Position numbers and translations under genes: made by a program. Below are positions 24,506-32,269 of a stretch of 64,000 nucleotides of DNA, one piece after another. The stretch covers positions 156,486-220,485 of the forward strand of contig JAJDXG010000045.1 in assembly GCA_022823365.1 (NCBI GenBank), written 5' to 3'. The stretch is from Gemmatimonadota bacterium (GTDB lineage: Bacteria > Gemmatimonadota > Gemmatimonadetes > Longimicrobiales > Gaopeijiaceae). The notes under the pieces are model-generated. The model had not been told where the DNA came from. It searched no databases and worked only from the letters and a program-made list of their open reading frames with translations. Numbering within the stretch: the stretch's first letter is position 1; each line of letters opens with the position of its first letter.

Positions 24506-26122
24506 ATGACCCTGCCAGCCCTCGACATGTCTCCAGCCCCCTCGCCCGCCGCCGTCCAACTCGACGCCCACGGTCTGACCCCCGCGGGGCACATCCACTG
24601 GAATCTCTCGCCCGCGCAGCTCTACGAGGCCGCCCTCGCCCGGGGCGAAGGCCATCTCGTGAACATGGGTCCCTTCGCCGCGGTCACCGTCCCGCACACC
24701 GGCCGCTCTCCCGACGACCGCTTCACCGTCGAGGAGCCCTCAACGGCCGGCCAGATCGACTGGGGGTCGATCAACCGCCCCATGAGCGAGGCGCACTACC
24801 GGGCGCTCAGGGCCGACATCATCGAGTACCTGAACCCGCGCGAACTCTTCGTGCGCGATGCCCACTGCGGAGCCGATCCGGCGCACCGGATCTCGGTTCG
24901 CGTGGTCAGCCCGAGCGCCTGGCACACGCTCTTCGTGTACAACATGTTCCTGCGCCCGTCCGCCGGCGAACTGGCCGCCATCCGCCCCGACTTCGTCGTG
25001 CTGCACGCGCCCCTGCTCCAGGCCGACCCGGCGCGCCACGGCACCCGCAGCGGCACCGCGGTGGTCGTGAATCTGGCCGAGCGGACCGTGCTCGTGGCCG
25101 GCACGCGCTACGCGGGCGAGATCAAGAAGTCCATCTTCTCGTCGATGAACTTCTTCCTGCCCGGCAAGGGCGCGCTTCCCATGCACTGCTCGGCCAACAT
25201 CGGCGAGGCAGGGGACACCGCGCTCTTCTTCGGGCTCTCCGGAACCGGCAAGACCACGCTTTCCGCGGACCACGCGCGCCGCCTGATCGGCGACGACGAG
25301 CACGGCTGGAGCGACGACGGCATCTTCAACTTCGAGGGCGGATGCTACGCGAAGGTGATACGCCTCTCCCCGGAGAACGAACCCGAGATCTACCGCACCA
25401 CGCGCATGTTCGGGACCATCCTCGAGAACGTGATCTTCGACCAGGACACGCGCGAGCTGGACCTCGACGACGACACCCTCACGGAGAACACGCGCGCCTC
25501 CTATCCCATCCACTACATCCCCGGGGCGGTGCCGGACGGCCGGGGCGGCCACCCGAACAACATCTTCTTCCTCACGGCCGACGCCTTCGGCGTGCTGCCG
25601 CCCATCGCACGCCTGACCCCGGAACAGGCGATGTACCACTTCCTGTCGGGGTACACCGCGAAGGTGGCGGGGACGGAGCGGGGCGTGACCGACCCGCGCG
25701 CGACCTTCAGCGCCTGCTTCGGCGCGCCCTTCCTGCCCATGCACCCGAGCGTCTACGCGCGCATCCTGGGCAGGAAGCTTCGCCGCCACGCCTCGCGGGT
25801 GTGGCTGGTGAACACCGGCTGGACGGGCGGCGGGTTCGGCACCGGCAAGCGCATGGACCTTCCGCACACGCGCGCGATGATCCGCGCGGCACTCGACGGG
25901 TCGCTGGACGGGGTGCCGACGCGCACCGATCCGGTCTTCGGGCTGGCGGTCCCGCGGGAAGTCGAGGGCGTTCCAGCGTCGGTTCTGACCCCGCGCGCCA
26001 CCTGGGCCGACCCGAAGGCCTACGACCGCGCCGCCGGCCGGCTCGCGGCCATGTTCCGGGACAACTTCTCGCGCTTCGCCGACGCCGCTCCGGAGGAGGT
26101 GCTGGCGGCGGGACCGAGGTAG
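24506..26122 (+). CDS. pckA: ATP-dependent phosphoenolpyruvate carboxykinase
   Basis: A 538-residue cytoplasmic enzyme converting oxaloacetate and ATP to phosphoenolpyruvate, CO2 and ADP, the entry step of gluconeogenesis. Motifs: PHTGRSPDDRF (substrate site), GTRYAGEIKKSIFSSMNFF, the kinase-1a P-loop GLSGTGKTTLS with Lys249, the metal-binding LIGDDEHGW, and NTGWTGGGFGTGKRMDL. The length is normal for the ATP type. Starts at 24506 and slightly downstream are both possible, because the first 15 residues are not conserved in the family. It appears monocistronic behind its own promoter. Confidence 0.97.
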   Translation: MTLPALDMSPAPSPAAVQLDAHGLTPAGHIHWNLSPAQLYEAALARGEGHLVNMGPFAAVTVPHTGRSPDDRFTVEEPSTAGQIDWGSINRPMSEAHYRALRADIIEYLNPRELFVRDAHCGADPAHRISVRVVSPSAWHTLFVYNMFLRPSAGELAAIRPDFVVLHAPLLQADPARHGTRSGTAVVVNLAERTVLVAGTRYAGEIKKSIFSSMNFFLPGKGALPMHCSANIGEAGDTALFFGLSGTGKTTLSADHARRLIGDDEHGWSDDGIFNFEGGCYAKVIRLSPENEPEIYRTTRMFGTILENVIFDQDTRELDLDDDTLTENTRASYPIHYIPGAVPDGRGGHPNNIFFLTADAFGVLPPIARLTPEQAMYHFLSGYTAKVAGTERGVTDPRATFSACFGAPFLPMHPSVYARILGRKLRRHASRVWLVNTGWTGGGFGTGKRMDLPHTRAMIRAALDGSLDGVPTRTDPVFGLAVPREVEGVPASVLTPRATWADPKAYDRAAGRLAAMFRDNFSRFADAAPEEVLAAGPR

Positions 26123-26195
26123 CGTCGAACGCCGCGGGCCCAGCTCGCGCCGCAATCCGAGGACCCCGGGGGCAGCACCGGGACAGGGAGCCGAA

Positions 26196-26660
26196 ATGGC
26201 GAAGAAACACTGGCTGATGAAGACGGAACCGGGCGTCTACTCGATCGACGACCTGGAGCGGGACGGCTACACCTGGTGGGAAGGCGTCCGCAACTACGGG
26301 GCCCGCAACAACATGCAGGCCATGCACGTGGGCGACGAGGTGCTCTTCTACCACAGCATGGCCAAGCCGCCGGGCGTCGCGGGGCTGGCGCGCGTGTGCA
26401 AGGAAGCCTATCCCGACCACTTCGCCTTCGATCCCGACGAGCCCTACTACGACCCGAAGTCCGACCCGGCCAAACCCCGCTGGTACATGGTCGACGTGGA
26501 GTTCGTGGAGAAGTTCCCCGAGGTCGTGTCGCTGAAGGACATCCGCCAGGTGTCGGCCCTGAGCGAGATGGTGCTGGTGAAGAACTCCCGCCTCTCGGTC
26601 CAGCCGGTGCGCGAGGAGGAGTTCGAGATCATCCGCGGGATGGGCCGCGGCGAGGGCTGA
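26196..26660 (+). CDS. EVE-domain protein
   Basis: A 154-residue single-domain EVE/PUA-like protein related to thymocyte nuclear protein 1. Family signatures are WLMKTEPGVYSIDDLE at the N-terminus, WEGVRNYGARNNMQAMHVGDEVLFYHS and WYMVDVEFVEKF. EVE domains bind modified bases in DNA or RNA and often sit near restriction or RNA-processing genes, but no restriction system is visible here. GGGAGCCGAA precedes the ATG. It lies between pckA and an HD-domain enzyme with 70-bp gaps on both sides, so it may be independently expressed. Confidence 0.93.
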   Translation: MAKKHWLMKTEPGVYSIDDLERDGYTWWEGVRNYGARNNMQAMHVGDEVLFYHSMAKPPGVAGLARVCKEAYPDHFAFDPDEPYYDPKSDPAKPRWYMVDVEFVEKFPEVVSLKDIRQVSALSEMVLVKNSRLSVQPVREEEFEIIRGMGRGEG

Positions 26661-26730
26661 CCGCCACCCGCCGGCCCGGCGTCCCGTTTGGCCATTGCTC
26701 CGCCCGCGCACGCGCCGGTAGACTCCCTGC

Positions 26731-28017
26731 ATGTCCGCCCGGAACGCGCCCGCCCTGATTCGCGACCCGATCTGGGGCTCCATCCGGCTGGACGCGACCG
26801 CCGCCCGCATCACGGACGCCGCCGCCTTCCAGCGGCTGCGCTATATCCGCCAGCTCGGTCTCGCCCACCTGGTCTACCCGGGCGCCACCCACACCCGCTT
26901 CGCCCACGCGCTCGGCGTGTACCACCTGGTGAGCACCGCCCTCAGGAGCCTGAGGAAGCGGGAATCCCTCCCCGACCACGTGTGGAGGGGCGCCGAGCTG
27001 GTGCCGTACGCGGGACTCCTGCACGACATCGGCCACTACCCCTTCTCGCACGCGCTCGACGACCTGCGCGGCGACGATCATCCGGGCGACCACGAGGCGG
27101 TCGCGGGACACTTTCTGGAGTCGCCCGAAGTGCGGGAGGCGCTGGCCGGCCTGGGACCCGGGGCCGGCGCCGAGATCGGCGCACTCATCCGCGGCGAGAG
27201 CAACGCGCCGCTTAGGGGCCTGGTGCACGGCAGCCTCGACATGGACAAGATGGACTACCTCAAGCGCGACGCACGCTCCTGCGGGGTGCCGTATGGAGAG
27301 GTGGATGTCGAGCGCCTCCTGCAGGGACTGGTCATTCTCCAGGATCCGGAGAGCGGCGCGTACGAGGTGGGGGTGGGCGAGAAAGCCGTCAGCGCGCTGG
27401 AATCCCTGCTGTTCGCCAAGTACCAGATGTTCCGCAACGTCTACTGGCACCACGCGGTGCGCGCGGGCACGGTGCTCTGCGCGCGCATCGTCAACGACGC
27501 GGTGGCCGCGGGGCTGGTCGGGGGGCGTGAGCTGGCCGGCCCGACGGACGACGAGCTCCTGCACCTGATCGGCCGCCGGGCGCGGACCCGCGGCGGACCC
27601 GTCGCCGACCGCATCCGCCGCCGCTGGCTCCCGGCCCTGAGGGGGCGGCGTCTCCCCAAGCGCGCCGCCGAGCTCACCGCGGCCGACCTGGGCGACCGGA
27701 GCCTTCCTCCCTGGATCGAGGCCCCGGGTCCCGAACGCCGCCGGCTCGAGGACCAGCTCGCGGAGGGGCTCTCCCTCGAGCCCGGCGAGGTCGTGATCGA
27801 CTTCCCCTGCAAGCCCGCCATGTTCCAGCTCGACCTCCTGGTGCGCCGCCGCAACGGGCGCGCCGAGCGGCTCGGCCGGACCGGCATCCCCGGCGTCATC
27901 GACCTTCCCAGGGTGGCCCGCGAGCTCTACCGCACCTCCCGGGTGCTGCGCGTCTTCACCTTCGAGAAGAGGTCTCTCGCGCCCGACGAGGTCATCGATC
28001 TGATAACCGAAGCGTGA
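26731..28017 (+). CDS. HD-domain phosphohydrolase (SAMHD1/dGTPase-like)
   Basis: A 428-residue HD-superfamily enzyme. Visible motifs are HTRFAHALGVYHL, the HD pair in LLHDIGHYPFSHAL, a further conserved HE in GDHEAVAGHF, and HGSLDMDKMDYLKRDA, all typical of the SAMHD1/YwfO group that hydrolyses (d)NTPs. The C-terminal half (residues about 230-428) is helical and less conserved. The ATG at 26731 gives the expected N-terminus (IRDPIWGSIRL). Substrate preference within the dNTPase group cannot be read from the sequence. Confidence 0.9.
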   Translation: MSARNAPALIRDPIWGSIRLDATAARITDAAAFQRLRYIRQLGLAHLVYPGATHTRFAHALGVYHLVSTALRSLRKRESLPDHVWRGAELVPYAGLLHDIGHYPFSHALDDLRGDDHPGDHEAVAGHFLESPEVREALAGLGPGAGAEIGALIRGESNAPLRGLVHGSLDMDKMDYLKRDARSCGVPYGEVDVERLLQGLVILQDPESGAYEVGVGEKAVSALESLLFAKYQMFRNVYWHHAVRAGTVLCARIVNDAVAAGLVGGRELAGPTDDELLHLIGRRARTRGGPVADRIRRRWLPALRGRRLPKRAAELTAADLGDRSLPPWIEAPGPERRRLEDQLAEGLSLEPGEVVIDFPCKPAMFQLDLLVRRRNGRAERLGRTGIPGVIDLPRVARELYRTSRVLRVFTFEKRSLAPDEVIDLITEA

Positions 28018-28119
28018 GCGGACCAACGGTGGGGCTCATGTAACCGCCCCGGCCGTCCAGGCGTAAGGAACCCGGTTGACGGTGGGGTTTAGGATGCGTG
28101 GCACCTCAATCCGGAGTTC

Positions 28120-28147
28120 TGGACAATTCCGTGAATCTTATTATGAT
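28120..28147 (+). promoter_or_regulatory. Candidate promoter for the sigma-70 factor gene
   Basis: TGGACA (28120-28125), a 16-base spacer and TATGAT (28142-28147) lie in an AT-rich island about 107 bases before the ATG at 28254. It is the best -10/-35 pair in the 236-bp gap. Confidence 0.45.
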
Positions 28148-28253
28148 TTAGGGCTGCGGATCCTACGCCTCGCGCGCGGGTATGCGGGGCCGATACAAAA
28201 CGCGATTCCAGCGCGCCAACGGCCGCCGGAGCCGATAAGGAGACCTTTTCAGA

Positions 28254-29201
28254 ATGCCCGCCACGCTGCGAAAGAAGGTGGTTCGTCGAAAGAAGGTGGT
28301 TCGTCGAAAGAAGGCGGTTCGTCGACCCAAGAAGCGCTCGACCAGCCTGCTCGTCGGTTTCGATACCGGAGTAGAGGAGCAGAGTGCGCTCGACCAGTAC
28401 CTGCGCGACGTCAGCCGGCACGAGCTGATCACCCCGGACCAGGAGAAGGAACTGGGAGCCCGGGCTCAGCTCGGCGACGAGGAGGCGGTGCAGGAACTCG
28501 CGCGCGCCAACCTGCGGTTCGTCATCAGCGTGGCCAAGAAGTACCAGAATCGGGGAGTATCGCTTACGGACCTGATCCAGGAGGGCAACGTCGGCCTGGT
28601 CACGGCGGCCCGGAAGTTCGATCCCGAGCAGGGCGTCAAGTTCATCAGCTACGCGGTGTGGTGGATTCGTCAGGCCATCCTGGCCTCCCTGGCCAACCAG
28701 GGCCGCTCGGTGCGCGTTCCGCTGAACCGCGCCTCCGACCTCGCGCGCATCTTCCGCGAGAAGGAGCGGCTGCGGCAGGAGCGCGGCCGCGAGCCCTCTC
28801 CCGAGGAGCTCTCCAAGGCCACCCGGCTCACGCCCGAGCTCATCGAGTCGCTGCAGACTCTGAACGCGGCCGAAATCCGCCTCGATGCCCCCATCGGCGA
28901 CAGCGAGGATTCGCAGCTCGTGGAACGGTTCCTGACGGAGGAGGCCACCGAGCCCGAACTGGGGGTGGAAGCCCGGCTGCTGGCCGAGTCGGTCAACGTG
29001 GCGCTCACCACGCTCGAGGCCCGCGACGCCAAGGTGCTGCGCCTCTATTTCGGGCTGCAGGGCGAGCGGGAGCACACGCTGGAGGAGATCGGCAACATGC
29101 TGGGGGTCACGCGCGAGCGCATCCGCCAGCTGCGCGACCGGGCGCTGCGCCGCCTGCGGGACGGCGAGAAGGGATCCGCGCTGGAATCCTTCGCCGCGTG
29201 A
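28254..29201 (+). CDS. RNA polymerase sigma factor of the RpoD/RpoS family with a basic N-terminal repeat
   Basis: A 315-residue sigma-70 protein without the large N-terminal insert of proteobacterial RpoD, like the short primary factors of Bacteroidota. Region 1.2 (DQYLRDVSRHELITPDQE), region 2 (ANLRFVISVAKKYQNRG, DLIQEGNVGL, FISYAVWWIRQAI), region 3 and region 4 (TLEEIGNMLGVTRERIRQLR) are all present. The first 28 residues are an unusual basic tract made by three 18-base in-frame repeats (28272-28325) encoding KKVVRR, KKVVRR and KKAVRR. Whether it is the primary factor or an alternative group 2 factor cannot be decided from this window. Confidence 0.92.
   Translation: MPATLRKKVVRRKKVVRRKKAVRRPKKRSTSLLVGFDTGVEEQSALDQYLRDVSRHELITPDQEKELGARAQLGDEEAVQELARANLRFVISVAKKYQNRGVSLTDLIQEGNVGLVTAARKFDPEQGVKFISYAVWWIRQAILASLANQGRSVRVPLNRASDLARIFREKERLRQERGREPSPEELSKATRLTPELIESLQTLNAAEIRLDAPIGDSEDSQLVERFLTEEATEPELGVEARLLAESVNVALTTLEARDAKVLRLYFGLQGEREHTLEEIGNMLGVTRERIRQLRDRALRRLRDGEKGSALESFAA
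28272..28325 (+). repeat. Three tandem 18-base in-frame repeats in the sigma factor gene
   Basis: The unit AAGAAGGTGGTTCGTCGA occurs at 28272-28289 and 28290-28307, then with one base change at 28308-28325. Each encodes a KKxVRR hexapeptide. Copy number could vary by slippage without breaking the frame. Confidence 0.9.
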
Positions 29202-29298
29202 CCTCCGGGGTGAGGCGCCGCCTCGCACCCATCCTCCCCCAGCGCCGGGGGTCTCGCTCCTCCGCCCCACCCCTCCCGGTTCAGCGCATCGCGCGCCG

Positions 29299-30198
29299 GT
29301 GACCCCCATCGGACAGGTTCACGAGGTGGTGGGCGGCGTCTATCGCGTCGAGCTCGACGACGGCACCTCGGTCGACTCCCATCTCCGCGGACGCCTCAAG
29401 GCCAGGCCCTGGAAGGGAGGCCGCGTGGTCATCGGCGATCGCGTCAGGGTGGCCCTGGACGGCCGCGACGCCACCGTCGAGGAGGTGCTCCCGCGCACAA
29501 CCGCCTTCCTGCGCCGGGGGTCGTACGGGCGGACGGCGAAGGTGATGGCCGCCAATCTCGAGCGGGTCGTCGTGGTGATGTCCGCCCGCGAGCCGGATAT
29601 CAGCCTGGGCTATCTGGACCGCATCCTCGCCGTATGCGAGGCCAACGCGCTTTCCTGCACGCTGGTGATCAACAAACAGGACCTGCCGGGAGCTCGCGCC
29701 GCCTCGGAGCCGGTGCGCGACCTCTATCGCCGGATCGGCTACGAAGTCGTCCTCACCAGTGCCGAATCGGACCTCGGTCTCGATCGGCTGCGCTCGGTCG
29801 CCGTGCGCGGCATCTGCGCTCTGGTGGGTCCCTCCGGCACGGGCAAGTCCAGCCTGCTGAACCGGCTCGACCCCACGCTGGGCCTGCGCATCGGCGAACT
29901 CAGCCGCAAAACCGGCACCGGCCGGCACACCACGGTGACCAGCCGCCTGCTGCGGCTCTCGGACGGCACCCTGGTTGCAGACACTCCGGGGTTCGGGGAC
30001 GTCGGCCTGTGGGGTGTTCCGGCGGGACGACTTGACCGATGTTTCCCGGAGATCGGGGCGCTCGGGGACGGCTGCCGATTCCGCGGATGCAGCCATGTGC
30101 ACGAGCCCGACTGCGCCGTTCACGAGAGCGTCCGTTCGGGCGAGATCGCCGAGAGCCGCTACGCGCACTACCAGGCACTCCTCGAGGAGGCCGATTGA
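29299..30198 (+). CDS. rsgA: Ribosome small-subunit-dependent GTPase A
   Basis: A 299-residue circularly permuted GTPase that aids 30S subunit maturation. An N-terminal OB-fold (GQVHEVVGGVYRVELDDG) is followed by G4 (NKQDL), G1 (GPSGTGKSSLLN) and G3 (DTPGFGD), in the permuted order typical of the family. A C-terminal zinc site follows (CRFRGCSHVHEPDCAV). The start is GTG at 29299; no strong ribosome site is visible. The end touches the flavin reductase gene region, so the two may be co-transcribed. Confidence 0.96.
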   Translation: MTPIGQVHEVVGGVYRVELDDGTSVDSHLRGRLKARPWKGGRVVIGDRVRVALDGRDATVEEVLPRTTAFLRRGSYGRTAKVMAANLERVVVVMSAREPDISLGYLDRILAVCEANALSCTLVINKQDLPGARAASEPVRDLYRRIGYEVVLTSAESDLGLDRLRSVAVRGICALVGPSGTGKSSLLNRLDPTLGLRIGELSRKTGTGRHTTVTSRLLRLSDGTLVADTPGFGDVGLWGVPAGRLDRCFPEIGALGDGCRFRGCSHVHEPDCAVHESVRSGEIAESRYAHYQALLEEAD

Positions 30199-30281
30199 AT
30201 GCGCCGGAGCGGGGAGCGTTGGCATGGGCAGCCGGACGGGAGGCGCCGCGGACGGCGGCGACCGCCCGCGGAGTGGACTCG

Positions 30282-30746
30282 ATGGTAGACGAGAACCGGT
30301 TTCGGGACGTGATGAGCCGCCTGGTGACCGGGGTGGCGCTGGTCACCTGCCGGCTCGACGGTTCCGTGCACGGGCTGACGGTCAACGCGGTCAGTTCGGT
30401 TTCGCTGAATCCGCCCCTGGTCCTCGTGTGTCTCGACCGGCGCGGCAACTCGCACGATCCCGTCATCGCCTCGGGAGCGTTCGCGGTCAGCGTGCTGGCG
30501 AGCCACCAGGAGGAGATGGCGCATCGCTTCGCGCGCGGAACCCACCGCGAGCGGTTCGCCGGGGTCGAGTTTCGCGACAGCTCGTCGGGGAGCCCGGTCC
30601 TGCCGGACGCGCTCGCCTGGCTGGACTGCCGGGTCCGGGCCGTGCATCCCGCGGGCGACCACTCCATCGTGGTGGGTGAAGTGCTGGGGTGCGGGGCCGG
30701 GGAAGGCGATCCGCTGGTGTTCTTCCGAAGCGAGTACGGGCGATGA
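30282..30746 (+). CDS. Flavin reductase-like FMN-binding protein
   Basis: A 154-residue single-domain protein of the flavin reductase-like family. Typical motifs are FRDVMSRLVTGVALVTC, GLTVNAVSSVSLNPPLVLVCLD (flavin-binding strand-loop) and GAFAVSVLASHQEEMAHRFA. It probably supplies reduced flavin to a monooxygenase, none of which is visible nearby. An ATG at 30282 is chosen; an upstream in-frame TTG at 30195 that overlaps the rsgA stop would add 29 poorly conserved residues. The stop overlaps the next ATG (ATGA). Confidence 0.88.
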   Translation: MVDENRFRDVMSRLVTGVALVTCRLDGSVHGLTVNAVSSVSLNPPLVLVCLDRRGNSHDPVIASGAFAVSVLASHQEEMAHRFARGTHRERFAGVEFRDSSSGSPVLPDALAWLDCRVRAVHPAGDHSIVVGEVLGCGAGEGDPLVFFRSEYGR

Positions 30747-31459
30747 TGGGCATGGGCACGACGGTCCGCCGGACGCATCTGGCGGCGTTTCTGATCGGCG
30801 GGGTGATGGGCGTCATGGCCGAGATGGCCGCCGGGCTGATCCTCTACGAGGGGGCCGGACTGCTGCGGGCGACCACCGTCGTCCTCACCACCGAGGCCGC
30901 CGCGGCCGGGGCGGGGCTGCTCTTCGCCACCCGCGTGCCCGCCGATGAGATCTCCCGGCACCTGCGCCGACACCTGCACCTCACGCTGGTGTCGCTGGGG
31001 CTCGCCGGCATCCTCACCTCGCTGTGGGGCTACCTCGGCGGTCTGTCGGAGGTGACGGGCGGACAGGCGGCTGCGCTCGCCCTGCTGGCGGCGCTTCCGC
31101 TGTACATGGCGGGATCGGTGCTCGGGCTGGTGTGCCGGGCGGGCAGCCGCGATGCGGAGGGGGGAACCGTGGCCGGGGGAGGGCCCGCACTGCTGGGCGC
31201 CGCGACCGGGTTCCTGATCTACGGACTCTTTCTCATTCCCCGCCTCGCACCCCCGGTATTGGTGCTGCTGTGCATGGCCGCGGTGTCGGGCGCGGCCCTG
31301 CTGGTCGGTTCCGCCGTGACGCGCGCGGCGGATCTGGCCTACCGGGAGAAAGACGGAGTGGATCCTGACGCGGCGGCCGGGGAAGAAGATGCGGCGGGCG
31401 CGGCTATATTGGAGGACCGACCTCAAACACTCGAACCAGCGGGAAGCCCGGAGTCATGA
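30743..31459 (+). CDS. Multi-pass membrane protein of unknown function
   Basis: A 238-residue protein with about six hydrophobic helices (roughly residues 12-35, 40-60, 78-98, 105-130, 145-165 and 168-190) and an acidic hydrophilic C-terminal tail of about 35 residues. The start codon overlaps the flavin reductase stop, and its own stop overlaps the following lipoprotein ATG, so it sits in a translationally coupled three-gene set. I recognise no family; residues within the helices are mainly Gly, Ala and Leu with few charged groups. Confidence 0.75.
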   Translation: MMGMGTTVRRTHLAAFLIGGVMGVMAEMAAGLILYEGAGLLRATTVVLTTEAAAAGAGLLFATRVPADEISRHLRRHLHLTLVSLGLAGILTSLWGYLGGLSEVTGGQAAALALLAALPLYMAGSVLGLVCRAGSRDAEGGTVAGGGPALLGAATGFLIYGLFLIPRLAPPVLVLLCMAAVSGAALLVGSAVTRAADLAYREKDGVDPDAAAGEEDAAGAAILEDRPQTLEPAGSPES

Positions 31460-32199
31460 CAGAGACAAGGGACGACAGACACGGAAGATGCACCGGCAAT
31501 ATGCGTCCGGCGGCCTATGCCCTTCTTGCGACGGCCGCCATGGCGGCATGCGCCCCCCAGGGCGGCGGCGGACGCCTGAACGTGCGCACGCTGGAGGTGC
31601 GGGCCATCAGCGCGGACAGCATGGTGTTCGAGGGCGCCGCCATCGATTCCACCTGGACCATCCCCGGGGACGATGTCCGGCAGCTGACCCGTTCGCTGGT
31701 GCTGGAGCCGGGCGACGGGTCGGATACCCCGAACCCCCTGGTGGATGTCGCCCTGCGCGCACTGGTCACGGGCTACCAGTTTCTCCCGCCGAGCGAACTC
31801 CCGGATGACATGGGGAGCACGCAGGAAACCGCCAATGGACTCCTGGAGATCGCTCTGCAGCAGGGAATCAACTTCCGGGCGATCGTCGTCGCCAACTACA
31901 GCCGCGGCGAGGACATGGCGTGGCGCGGCACGGCGAACTTCACGGACCGCATGGTGTGGATCGACAGCCGCGTCCTGCCCGCGGACACCCTGCGGCTCGC
32001 TCTGGAAGGAGACTACGAGGATGTGCGCGATGCCGCGGGCGGGCAGCAGGCCGTCCTGCGCGCGCAGGGCACTCTCTCCGTGGCCACCGCCGGCGAATAC
32101 ACGGTCGAGCTGACCGAGCGCGTCGAGATCATGGAAGTGTCGGCCGAGGGCGTGGCACGGATGATGGGCGGGGTGAGGGTGGAGTACGAGCCGCAATAG
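31456..32199 (+). CDS. Predicted lipoprotein of unknown function
   Basis: A 247-residue protein with a lipobox MAAC (Cys32 from the first ATG; Cys17 if translation begins at Met16, which would give a more normal signal peptide). The mature part alternates polar and hydrophobic residues in a beta-rich pattern (LNVRTLEVRAISADSMVFEG, EYTVELTERVEIMEVS). The first ATG overlaps the preceding stop. It is the last gene of the set beginning at rsgA or the flavin reductase. No family is recognised. Confidence 0.75.
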   Translation: MTETRDDRHGRCTGNMRPAAYALLATAAMAACAPQGGGGRLNVRTLEVRAISADSMVFEGAAIDSTWTIPGDDVRQLTRSLVLEPGDGSDTPNPLVDVALRALVTGYQFLPPSELPDDMGSTQETANGLLEIALQQGINFRAIVVANYSRGEDMAWRGTANFTDRMVWIDSRVLPADTLRLALEGDYEDVRDAAGGQQAVLRAQGTLSVATAGEYTVELTERVEIMEVSAEGVARMMGGVRVEYEPQ

Positions 32200-32251
32200 G
32201 ATCCAGGGGTCAGTGAACTCCAGGAGTCGGTGAGTTCCGGAGGCCAGACTA

Positions 32252-32269
32252 AGTCCGATTAGTCGGACT
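32252..32269. other. 7-bp inverted repeat between convergent genes
   Basis: AGTCCGA (32252-32258) and TCGGACT (32263-32269) are reverse complements around TTAG, overlapping the stop of the minus-strand hydantoinase gene. There is no T-run on either strand, so a bidirectional terminator is possible but not proven. Confidence 0.35.

Noticed and set aside
28254-28325. CRISPR-like repeat array
   Set aside because: The three 18-base units are directly adjacent without spacers and lie in frame inside a sigma factor gene.
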